Shown here: positions 8,776-17,800 of the stretch, in pieces
How positions within the stretch are numbered: position 1 is the stretch's first letter
Layout of the letters: each line of letters opens with the position of its first letter
DNA from: JADKCL01 sp046329055
GTDB lineage: Bacteria > Bacteroidota > Bacteroidia > J057 > JADKCL01
Direction: 5' to 3'
DNA length: 64,000 nucleotides
Assembly: GCA_046329055.1 (NCBI GenBank)
Contig: JAXLVK010000003.1
Coordinates: forward strand, 1-64,000
Notes under the pieces: model-generated
Told to the model about the DNA's origin: nothing
Database searches by the model: none
The model's input: only the letters and a program-made list of their open reading frames with translations
Translations under genes and position numbers: made by a program

Positions 8776-10471
8776 ATGAAGAAATCCCTGAGCATCCTCA
8801 TCCTTGCCTTCGCAGTGGCAGGTGGAGCATTGTCACAAACCGCGAATCCGCTGTTCATCCCGGATACCCTCTCCGGGCAGGTGATCAATCTGAGCCTCGC
8901 GCCCTCAACTGTTCAGTTTTTGGCGGGGAATGTCACTGACACCTACGGCATCAATGGGCCATTTCTCGGTCCTACGCTGATCTTGCGCAAGGGGGACCCC
9001 CTGCAACTCAACGTCACCAACGGCCTTTCCGACACAACTACGATGCATTGGCATGGCATGCATGTTCCGGCGATGTACGATGGTGGGCCGCATACCCCGA
9101 TCGCACCTGGGGTAACCTGGGCGCCATCATTCAATGTGCTGGACGAGGCATGCACCATGTGGTACCATCCACACCTCCATGAGCATACTGCGGAGCAAGT
9201 ATATAAAGGTGCGGCAGGCATGATCATCGTTCACGATTCGACTGAGGCGACACTCAACTTGCCGCATCGGTATGGGATCGATGATTTCCCCCTCATCATC
9301 CAAGACAAGTCATTTGACAGCCTGAGCAATGCCTTCATCTTCGAGGCGCTGAGCGATACGGTGATGGTGAATGGCACCCTGAATGCCTACTTGGAAGTGC
9401 CCGCACAGATGGTCCGTTTCCGGGTGCTGAACGGCTCCAATCAGCGGGTGTACAACCTGGGCTTCCCGACGCAGAACATGGCCTTCCAGATCGCGAGCGA
9501 TGGCGGCCTGTTGGAGCGGCCCCTGCCTGTGACCCGGGTACAAATCGCGCCAGGTGAGCGGGCGGAGATTGTGGTGAATTTCACCAATCAGACCACGGCA
9601 TTTCCCCTGATGGCCAACAATTCCGAGATGGGGACGGGTGTATCTGGGGGACCTCTCGGGCCTGGCGGTGGCCCGGGAAACCCGCTGGATGGAAACGACT
9701 TCCCCTTGATGCAGTTTCGCGTGGTGCCTCCCACAGCCAATCCGATCACAACACTGCCCGCCAACCTGCGCACCTATGACCTGCCGAGTCTGCAAGACGT
9801 GGACCGCGTGCGTCACAAGGTCTTCACTGTGGACAGTGCAGGATTTCCGTACTACATCAATGGCCTGGTGTATGAGCATTCGGTCATCAATGATACCGTA
9901 ACCTTGGGCGACACCGAAATCTGGGAGATGATCAATACCTCGGACATCGCGCACCCCTTCCATATCCACGATGTTCAGTTTCACGTGATCGAGAAGAACG
10001 GCGCGAACCCACCTGCCCACCTCGCAGGCCGCAAGGATGTGATCCTCCTCCAACCCAATGACACCATCAAGTTCATCACGGAATTCCACGACTTCGCGGA
10101 CGACCATACGCCCTACATGTTCCACTGCCACAACTTGTTCCATGAAGATGGTGGCATGATGGGGGCCTTCATTGTGCGGGACAGCGTCCTGAGCGGTCAC
10201 CTGGACTCGACAGCGTTTTGGGCGAATGTGACCCTGTTCCCGAATCCGACAAGTGGCGCAGTCAGCGTTCAGGATGGGAATCCGCTTTCTCGGCGCATTG
10301 ACTTGCTGGAGGTTTGGGACCTGCAAGGGCGGCGCCTGCAGCAGGTGGACATGGTTTCAGGTGCGACGAGTTCATCAGGTGGATCTGGGCGACTATCCTG
10401 CAGGCATGTACCTGCTGCATATGCACTGCGAGGCTGGTGGACATGCGGTGATGCGCATGGTGCGGGAATAG
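8776..10471 (+). CDS. T9SS-secreted multicopper oxidase, frameshifted in the sorting domain
   Basis: A signal peptide (MKKSLSILILAFAVAGGALSQ) precedes three cupredoxin-like domains. All four copper motifs are present: HWHGMHVP (from residue 91), WYHPHLHEH (near 130), HPFHIHDVQFH (near 394) and HCHNLFHEDGGMM (near 450), the last with the Met axial ligand of the type-1 site. The enzyme should oxidise phenolic or metal substrates and reduce O2. The C-terminal T9SS domain starts in frame (LFPNPTSGAVSVQ) but the conserved end, DLGDYPAGMYLLHMH through VMRMVRE, is in the +1 frame and stops at 10471. The switch falls within about 10351-10373. Without it, translation runs to 10566, overlapping the next gene's promoter and start. 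Confidence 0.85.
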
Positions 10472-10553
10472 GTCGCCTGCAAAGACAGAAAATCGGTCAG
10501 GGATCAGGACAAGGGGGTGGGGCATGTGGATATGCCTTCGCACGCTGTGGGCG

Positions 10554-10561
10554 TATATTTG
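10554..10561 (+). promoter_or_regulatory. -7 element of dacB, leaderless
   Basis: TATATTTG, a perfect TAnnTTTG, lies four bases (CCTG) before the ATG at 10566. No clear TTG is visible at the -33 position. The same four-base spacing occurs at rsmI and metG. Confidence 0.6.
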
Positions 10562-10565
10562 CCTG

Positions 10566-12083
10566 ATGCAAATCCATAAGAAGAAGTTGGGGGTCTGGCT
10601 GGTTTTCCTCTTGGCGGTCTTGTTGCCGGCACAGGGGATTCTGGCTCAGGCAGAGGCGACGGTGATCGATACCAAGGCGGTTCGTGAGGAACTCAACCGC
10701 ATCAAGGCCGCCTCTGGGATGAGGAATGGGCAATTCGGATTTGTGCTGTACGATGTGCAGACAGGCAAATTGCTGGAAAAGGAACGCCCTGACGAGACCC
10801 TGCTTCCAGCTTCCACGCTCAAGACGGTGACATCGGCAGCGGCGTTTGGCATCCTTGGGCCGGACTTCAAGTTCAAGACGGTCCTGGAGATCTCCGGCAG
10901 TGTTGAGGGCGGTGTGCTCAAGGGCAATGTGATCATGCGGGGCGGCGGCGACCCGAGCCTGGGCAGCGACCGCTACGAATGGGGCACGGACATGGAGAGC
11001 ATCCTGGCGATCTGGGTGAAGAAGCTGCGCGACAAGGGGATCAACCGCATTGAAGGGGACATCATCGGCGACGGATCGATCTTCGAGGATGCGCTGACCC
11101 CTGCGACCTGGGTATGGAGCGATGTCGGCAACTACTATGGGGCGGGCGCCTGCGGGCTCAGCTTCAATGAAAACAGCTACGAGCTTTTCTTCAAGCCGGG
11201 TAAGGCCGTGGGCACAAAGGCGGAATTCGTCGGGACCAAGCCTGCCATGCCGGAAATCACATTTGTGAATGAGATGCGGACGGGCAGCGCGAGCTCGGGC
11301 GACAATGGCTTCGTCTATGGCGGGGAGTACACCTACGAGCGCAGGCTGCGTGGCACCGTCCCCATCGGGGATACATTTTCCATCAAGGGCAGCATTCCCG
11401 ATCCGGCATTGTTCACGGTGAAATGCCTGCGTGATGCCTTGATCGCGGACTCTGTGGAGGTGGTGGGTAGCCCGACGACCCTGCGTCTGATGGCGCTGCA
11501 AGGCAAGACTGCTCCTGAAAACCGCCAAGCCATCTACACCCATCAGAGCCCGCCGCTGAAGGACATCGTGTATTGGCTGAACAAGAAGAGCATCAACCTC
11601 TACGCAGAGCATCTGGTCAAGATGATCGGCCACACCTTGCTGCAAGACGGCTCCAACGAGAGCGGAACCAAGGCGATCGCGGATTACTGGAAATCCAAGG
11701 GCATCACGGTGGATGGCTTGCAGATGAACGACGGCAGTGGCTTGAGCCGCTACAATGGCATCACCCCCAACCAACTCGCACTCATCCTCCGCGCCAATAC
11801 CACCGAGCCGTGGTTCCTTGACTTCTTCAATTCGCTGCCCGTCGCGGGAAAGGCGGGCGACCCTGGCACGCTCAAGAACATGTGCAAAGGCACCGCCGCT
11901 GAATGCAGGGTCTGGGCCAAAAGCGGTTACATCTCCCGGGTGCGCACATACGCGGGTTACGTCGAGACCAAGTCCGGCCGCCGGCTCTGCTTCGCCATGA
12001 TGGCCAACAATTACACCTGCACGAACGCTGTCGCAAAGGACTACCTCGAAGGACTCATGGTCAAAATGGCCGAGATCCCCTGA
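10566..12083 (+). CDS. dacB: D-alanyl-D-alanine carboxypeptidase/endopeptidase, PBP4 family (S13)
   Basis: A class C low-molecular-weight penicillin-binding protein that trims or cleaves peptidoglycan cross-bridges in the periplasm. It has a signal peptide (KKKLGVWLVFLLAVLLPAQG) and all three active-site motifs: SxxK as STLK at residues 83-86, SxN as SIN at 342-344, and the KTG-equivalent KSG at 452-454. The large insertion between the first two motifs is typical of S13 peptidases. Length 505 residues is normal. The start at 10566 is chosen because the signal peptide begins there and a -7 promoter element lies four bases upstream. It is transcribed as its own unit after the multicopper oxidase. 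Confidence 0.95.
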   Translation: MQIHKKKLGVWLVFLLAVLLPAQGILAQAEATVIDTKAVREELNRIKAASGMRNGQFGFVLYDVQTGKLLEKERPDETLLPASTLKTVTSAAAFGILGPDFKFKTVLEISGSVEGGVLKGNVIMRGGGDPSLGSDRYEWGTDMESILAIWVKKLRDKGINRIEGDIIGDGSIFEDALTPATWVWSDVGNYYGAGACGLSFNENSYELFFKPGKAVGTKAEFVGTKPAMPEITFVNEMRTGSASSGDNGFVYGGEYTYERRLRGTVPIGDTFSIKGSIPDPALFTVKCLRDALIADSVEVVGSPTTLRLMALQGKTAPENRQAIYTHQSPPLKDIVYWLNKKSINLYAEHLVKMIGHTLLQDGSNESGTKAIADYWKSKGITVDGLQMNDGSGLSRYNGITPNQLALILRANTTEPWFLDFFNSLPVAGKAGDPGTLKNMCKGTAAECRVWAKSGYISRVRTYAGYVETKSGRRLCFAMMANNYTCTNAVAKDYLEGLMVKMAEIP

Positions 12084-12167
12084 TCCAATCATCTGAGCGG
12101 GAATGGAGGTGCCACGCTGAGTACATCGAAGTGCCCTTGCAGTGCTGATCTAAATCTTGTTGCGGGA

Positions 12168-12199
12168 TTGCAGATTTGTGGAAAAGCTCCTTAACTTTG
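12168..12199 (+). promoter_or_regulatory. Promoter of tRNA-Pro
   Basis: TTG (12168-12170), a 21-base spacer, then TAACTTTG (12192-12199). The mature tRNA 5' end is 14 bases further on, leaving a short 5' leader for RNase P. Confidence 0.65.
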
Positions 12200-12212
12200 T
12201 CGTCCTGTTTCG

Positions 12213-12286
12213 CGGGGTATAGCGCAGCCCGGTAGCGCGCGTCGTTCGGGACGACGAGGCCGCAGGTTCGAATCCTGCTACCCCGA
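12213..12286 (+). tRNA. tRNA-Pro, anticodon CGG
   Basis: A complete cloverleaf. The acceptor stem CGGGGTA pairs with TACCCCG. The D arm is GCGC/GCGC. The anticodon stem CGTCG/CGACG encloses the loop TTCGGGA with anticodon CGG, reading the proline codon CCG. The T arm GCAGG/CCTGC has the TTCGAAT loop. The discriminator is A. The terminal CCA is not encoded (CAAC follows), so it must be added by the nucleotidyltransferase. Confidence 0.97.
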
Positions 12287-12308
12287 CAACTTCTCCCCTG
12301 AATTTACG

Positions 12309-12348
12309 GAAAAGAAAAAGAGGCCCCCACCTTGCGGTGGACGGCCTC
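12309..12348 (-). terminator. Intrinsic terminator for the zinc-ribbon gene
   Basis: On the minus strand a hairpin (GAGGCC, CCACC, loop GCAA, GGTGG, GGCCTC, with a small internal loop) is followed by a pyrimidine-rich T-tract (TTTTTCTTTT). It begins about 45 bases after the stop of the minus-strand gene at 12393-12794. Confidence 0.75.
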
Positions 12349-12392
12349 TCGCAAACGCCCTCCTCTTTCTAAAAACTCTTTATCGTGTCCGC

Positions 12393-12794
12393 CTAGTGGC
12401 TGGTCGAATGTCTCATGATCCATGCCCCTGCGGGCAGTGCTTGCGGCACCAGGATGTTCACCAGCCAGCCCCTCAGCGCCATCTCCAGCTGCATTCCAGC
12501 GGCGGTCAAGGTCTTGGCCTCGAATTCCACGACAGCATCGCAGCACTTCGCTAGCAGGCGGTCCCCCCGGTGCAGGGTCTCCTCGACCCGGACTTGAATG
12601 CTTCCCAGGGTTTGGTCGTATTCCAAAATCTTGGCGACCTCCTCGGGTGCTTCCAGGGCCCCTGCCCGCCTGTCCCAGTCCCTGTAACCCAACCCTTGGC
12701 AATAGCCGCAGGCCGTGGCGGTGGTACTGATGCCGGAGGTCGTCAGGCTTGCGAGCCTTCCCGATCCTTGACAAGTGTTGCAGAGTACGCCCAT
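12393..12794 (-). CDS. Small protein with two DnaJ-type CxxCxGxG zinc motifs
   Basis: A 133-residue protein of unknown function. Two CxxCxGxG motifs, CNTCQGSG at residues 5-12 and CGYCQGLG at 29-36, could bind one zinc ion as in the DnaJ/RsgI-type ribbon. The rest, about 95 residues, has an amphipathic composition with a CC pair (LLAKCCDAVVEF) and no recognised domain. No J-domain is present, so it is not DnaJ itself. It has its own terminator and sits alone between tRNA-Pro and a divergent glycosyltransferase gene. It may be a thiol- or zinc-dependent chaperone-like or RNA-binding factor; this is a guess from the motif only. Confidence 0.7.
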   Translation of the reverse strand: MGVLCNTCQGSGRLASLTTSGISTTATACGYCQGLGYRDWDRRAGALEAPEEVAKILEYDQTLGSIQVRVEETLHRGDRLLAKCCDAVVEFEAKTLTAAGMQLEMALRGWLVNILVPQALPAGAWIMRHSTSH

Positions 12795-13071
12795 TTTCTA
12801 TTCCTCTTTGGTAATCTCATCAGGTGCGGGTCTGCGTTACGGCGCATCCTCTCGCATCTGATACTTTGTACGCCCATGGCCCTGTCGGGTTGTGGTCATG
12901 TAAAAAATTCGCCCCGTTCGATGATGATTTTTTGATGATTCCGCGCTTGAATCGATAAAGTGTCAGCGAAAAAGATTCGCGTGGTTGGTGGCAGGATGTA
13001 AGATGTGCGCAGTGGAGACCCTGATTTTGGATGAAGGCAGAGTCCATTGCGTGGATCTGCCCTCCATCTGA

Positions 13072-13102
13072 TTGGATGCGAAGTGCCCGGCGGCTATTTT
13101 TG
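13072..13102 (+). promoter_or_regulatory. Promoter of the glycosyltransferase gene, near-leaderless
   Basis: TTG (13072-13074), exactly 20 bases, then TATTTTTG (13095-13102). Six bases separate the -7 element from the ATG at 13109. This decides the start: the upstream ATG codons at 13031 and 13076 lie before or within the promoter. Confidence 0.7.
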
Positions 13103-13108
13103 CGCCGA

Positions 13109-14767
13109 ATGACCGCCTCGACTCCCCGTCCCTGGAAATGGATTTTGGTGTATCTGCCCTATGGGCTGATCATCTCGGCCTATCTGGCGGGGATGTTCGT
13201 GGAGTTGATGGAGATCGATGCCACGCAATACGCCACGATGTCGCGGTCCATGCTGCGCACAGGGGAGTATCTGCAAATCTGGGACAAAGGCCGCGCCTAT
13301 CTGGACAAGCCGCCATTGATCTTTTGGATGTCGGCGCTGAGCTACAAGATCTTCGGGGTGTCAGGCTGGGCTTACAAGCTGCCATCCGTGCTGCTCTCGC
13401 TCTGGGCGATTTACGGGACGGACCGATTGGGGAGGCTGCTGTATGGGCGCAGGGCGGGCTATCTCGCTGGACTTGTCTTGGGAAGCTGTCAGGCATTCTT
13501 CCTCATGAACAATGATGTGAAGACGGACATGTACCTCATCGCCCCCATGGTGGTAGGTGTATGGCTGCTGCTGCGCTGGTCCCGTGAGGGCCGGGCTTGG
13601 GATTGGGTGGCAGGTGCGCTCTGCCTGGGGCTGGCTTTGCTGGGCAAGGGGCCGATGGGACTCATCGCGCCGGCCATGGCAATCGGGACCGACCTGCTGC
13701 TGCGAAGGGATTGGGGGACGCTCTTCAAGGTGCAATGGCTGCTGGTGCTTCCGATTGCGTTGGCAGTCACGACGCCGTTCTTGATCGGGCTGCATCATCA
13801 ACACGGCTGGCAAGGGGTCGAGTTTTTCCTGTGGACGCAGAGCTTTGGGCGGGTGACTGGACAGAGTGAATGGAGCAATGACGCGACGGCATTCTTCTTT
13901 GTGCATTCTTTCGCTTGGTCATTCCTTCCATGGACAGCGATGTTCTTGGTGGCATTGGGAAGGAGGCTATGGGCGGTGACAAAGGGGCGGTTCCGCCTTC
14001 CCGCAGCCGCTGAGGGTGTGACGCTTGCTGGATTCGTATTGGTATTTATCGCGCTCTGCTTTTCCAAGTTCAAGCTGCCGCATTACATCTTTGTGACCTA
14101 TCCTTTTGCGGCGGTGATGGTCGGGGCGTTTTGGGTGGAGGTCTTGGAAGGTGATGCTGGAAAGCGGTGGATGAAAGCCTTCCTCTGGATCCAAGGCGTA
14201 TTGGCGGTATTGGTCGTCCTCATCACGCTGGCGCTGGCCTTTTGGGCGTTCAGGGATTCGGCATTGGTGCCCAATATCGTCTTCCTGCTCTTGGCTTCCG
14301 GGTTGCTGGTTGGGTTCTGGCGGGCGAAGAGTCCTCGGACCCGGCTCCTGATTCCCACCGTGATGGCGATGGCCGTCTGCAACTTGCTGCTGAATTGGGG
14401 GATTTATCCTGCATTGATGGAGTACCATTCCACGGCGCTCGCGGGCAAGAAGGTTTCCGCATTGGGACCGGACCAAGAGGTGTATGCCTTCATCGTCAGT
14501 GGCAGGGCATTGGATTTCTATGCTCCCAATGATGCCAAGCCTGTCCCGCGCATCGACGACCTTACAATAGTGGCGGAAAATGGCCCCGTGCTGATTTATA
14601 CCGACGAAGATGGCGTACGGCTCACCAAGGAGGCGGGGCTGTACTATGAAATCTTGGGCGAATGGCGTCACCACAATCCTGCCAAGCTCACCCTGCCCTT
14701 CCTGAATCCCGAGACCCGCGCGAACGACGTCAAGCTTCGTTACCTGCTCCGCGTGGACAAGCTCTGA
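13109..14767 (+). CDS. ArnT/PMT-like membrane glycosyltransferase (GT-C)
   Basis: A 552-residue protein with about 11 membrane segments. The first periplasmic loop carries MEIDATQYATMSRSM, where the acidic pair corresponds to the catalytic D/E of GT39/GT83 enzymes, followed by the YLDKPPLIFWMSALSYKIFG segment diagnostic of ArnT-like proteins. A small soluble C-terminal domain follows. Such enzymes move a sugar from undecaprenyl phosphate to lipid A, proteins or glycolipids; the acceptor here is unknown. The start at 13109 is supported by the promoter directly upstream. The next gene begins 44 bases after the stop, on the same strand. Confidence 0.88.
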   Translation: MTASTPRPWKWILVYLPYGLIISAYLAGMFVELMEIDATQYATMSRSMLRTGEYLQIWDKGRAYLDKPPLIFWMSALSYKIFGVSGWAYKLPSVLLSLWAIYGTDRLGRLLYGRRAGYLAGLVLGSCQAFFLMNNDVKTDMYLIAPMVVGVWLLLRWSREGRAWDWVAGALCLGLALLGKGPMGLIAPAMAIGTDLLLRRDWGTLFKVQWLLVLPIALAVTTPFLIGLHHQHGWQGVEFFLWTQSFGRVTGQSEWSNDATAFFFVHSFAWSFLPWTAMFLVALGRRLWAVTKGRFRLPAAAEGVTLAGFVLVFIALCFSKFKLPHYIFVTYPFAAVMVGAFWVEVLEGDAGKRWMKAFLWIQGVLAVLVVLITLALAFWAFRDSALVPNIVFLLLASGLLVGFWRAKSPRTRLLIPTVMAMAVCNLLLNWGIYPALMEYHSTALAGKKVSALGPDQEVYAFIVSGRALDFYAPNDAKPVPRIDDLTIVAENGPVLIYTDEDGVRLTKEAGLYYEILGEWRHHNPAKLTLPFLNPETRANDVKLRYLLRVDKL

Positions 14768-14811
14768 CCTTCGGCATGGGTCAGTGGCTCAGGATTTAGT
14801 AGTATTGCTAC

Positions 14812-17800
14812 ATGTTCTCCGTGCTGCACCAATACAAGTTGCGCCTCACAAACCTGAGCCAATCGAACCGCTCTCTCCGGCTGGCACGCCTGTCACCGCG
14901 CAAGGACATCGACCTGAGCGACCTGGGACACCTGAACCAACTCTCCTCAGCGGACATCCTCAAGCGCATCGTGGCCGGGCAGTCGGTGACCTTGGTCAAG
15001 GCATTGAGCGCACGCGACGAAGCGACCAATCTCGTGGACCGTCACCTGAACAAGATTTGGCATACGGTCAACACACTCCAAGAGGAGTCCGGGGCCTACG
15101 ACCTCTTCGTGGGTTACCCCTTCGTGGAGGGCAAGTTCCTCGATGGATCCGTGGCGCGCTGCCCGGTTGTGCTGTTTCCGGTGCGTTTGGTGCGGAACCT
15201 CACGGGCGGAAATCGCTGGACGCTGGAACCGGAGCTGGATGAGGACCTGAGCTTCAATACCACCTTCTTCCTCGCCTACGAGAAGTTCATGAAGCTGCGG
15301 CTGCCCAAGGAGTTTTGGGAAGAGCGGCCCGAGCGGCACCAAGACATCCAGGGCTTCCTGAACGGCTTGTACCAGCAGCTCATGGGGTATGAAATGGCCG
15401 TGCATTTCAATCAGGAGCTGTTCCAATTCACCGTGGACCGCTATCCCGACAAGAATCAGGCGGTTTTCGATCAATTGCCGATCGGGAAGCTGCGGTTCCT
15501 GCCACAGGCGGTGTTGGGGGTGTTCCCGCAGAGCGATAGCGCGCTGCTGCAGGATTATGAGGTGCTGGAGTCGGAATCGGAGGCGTTCAATATCGAGGAG
15601 GTTTTCCCTGTCCCCTCCAATGCCAAGCTGAGCACTCCCAAGGAGGAGGAGCGCTTTTTCGTGGAGGCCGTGGATCAGAGCCAGGAGGATGCACTGCTGC
15701 ATGTGCGTTCGGGCGAGTCGGTCGTGGTGCATGGCCCTCCTGGGACGGGGAAGTCGCAGGTGATCGTGAACCTGGTCTCGGACGCGCTCGCTCGGGGCCA
15801 AAGGGTGCTGGTCTGTTCGCAGAAGCGTGCGGCATTGGACGTGGTGCATCAGCGGTTGGGTGAGGCAGGCTTGGCACGCTTCGCGGCCTTGGTGCACGAT
15901 TTCCGTGCGGACCGCAACAAAATCTTCGCACGCATCCGCAAGCAAATCGATGAGATCGAGGCCTTCAAAAGCGAACAAAAGGACCTCGGCATCCACGTAT
16001 GGGCACAGGACCTCAAGCGCGACAGCAAGCGCATCGACGAATTCAATGCCAATTTCGAGGCCCTGCACCAGGCGTTGAGCCAACGCAGCCGCTTCGGCAT
16101 GTCCGCGCATGAACTTTACCTCGCGACGGACCGGAATGGCGCAAGCTTGGACATGGGGCCGGTCGCATCGTTGTTTGATTTGGAGGCTTGGCGGGCATTC
16201 CGGGAGAAGCTGGCCGCGCTCATGGATTATCAGGAGCTGTTTGACCCGGCACATCCTTGGGAGACGCGGATTCCGCTGAATCGGCAGGGGTTGACGGCGC
16301 GGGAGGCGATCTTGGGATCATTGCGGGGACTGGATACGCAGATCAATGCCCTCCACAGCCGCTGGCAACGACTCGGAACGGCTGGGAAATCGATTTTGAT
16401 GAGCTACGAGATTCCGGGGCTGCTCACGCAGTTCGCGGGATTGGAGGAGGGCATGTCGCGACCCGGTGCGCACGAGGACCTGGCTGCTGCCGTCACTGAT
16501 GGCCTCAAGCCCAAGTTCCTCCGCGACCAATTGTCCCGACTGGGCAAGCTCTTCGGGCAGTTTCGCGAATTCCGCATCCTGAACGGCTTGCCCCTGTCCC
16601 AGTACGAGGAGCATCAGCGCCAATTCTCCGCCTACCAAAAAGGGCTGGGCAGCATCGGCCGATTTTTCTCTGGCGAATGGTGGAAGGGCAGGAAATACGT
16701 GCGGCAGCTGTTCAAGCGGCGTGGGCTCAGCGTCGATCCCGGCAACCTCGCCCGGCTCGAGGAGGAGATCGCGACCCTCAGTGGCATCATGGAGGTCTGC
16801 CTGAAGATGAACAAATACGCCTTCTTCGCGGACATCCCCTTGACGGGCGCGCCAAACGAGCTGATCGAATGGCAGGCACAGAAGCTGGTCAATGTCGATC
16901 TCTACGCGCTCTGGCTGGATTGGGAGGACTTCCGGGCATTCCGCCCCGTGGTGAGTGATGGCGCTCTGGACGAAGCCGCTTGGCGCGGACAGGTCTCTGA
17001 CGCCCGCGAGCTTGGGGAGATCCTGCAAGGCATGGAGGCGATGGAGCGCGGCGTAGCCCAGTGGCTGCACCCCCGCCAAGTGGCGAGGTTCGCTGGCGCA
17101 TTTTCCAATCCCGAGGAGGCACGCGGTCGGGCCAATGAACTCATCACGGCATTGGAACAGGACTACGAGCACCTGCGACAGGTCGATGGCCTGCTGGACA
17201 GCCTCGCCGGCAACCAACGCCTCGCTTGGGAACACTTGTTGCCGCATGTCCTGACATTGGAGAAGGGCGATATGCTGCACCAATCCGAGCAGGGCATGTA
17301 CCGCGCATGGCTGGACCTCGTCGAGGCGGCGAACCCTGTCTTGCTCGAAGTCAGCTCCCGCCAAATGCCGGACCGACTCGACGCCTACCGCAAGCTGGTA
17401 CATGAGCGTCAGCGCACCGTCGCCGGGCTCGTGCAGCGCAAACTCAAGGACGCCATCGTCGATGCCATTGAATACAATCGCCTGAACAATCCCGTCACCT
17501 TCCGCGACATCGCGCACCAAGTCGGCAAGCAGCGGCAACTCTGGCCCGTGCGCAAACTGGTACAGAAGTTCTGGGACGAGGGACTCAGCACATTGATGCC
17601 TTGCTGGTTGGCATCGCCGGAGTCGGTTTCGGCGATTTTCCCAATGGTGAAGGGCTATTTCGACTTGGTGGTCTTCGACGAGGCCTCGCAGTGTTATGCG
17701 GAGCGCGCCCTTCCGGTGATGCTGCGCGGCAAGCAGTTCGTGATCGCAGGCGACGACAAGCAGCTGCCGCCATTCGACCTGTACAATGTGAAGGCGGACG

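Noticed and set aside
10497..12092. 531-codon minus-strand frame opposite dacB
   Set aside because: dacB has all three active-site motifs and a signal peptide; the antisense frame has none.
12820..13047. 75-codon minus-strand frame between the zinc-ribbon gene and the glycosyltransferase
   Set aside because: No domain, poor composition, overlaps the likely promoter region of the divergent gene.
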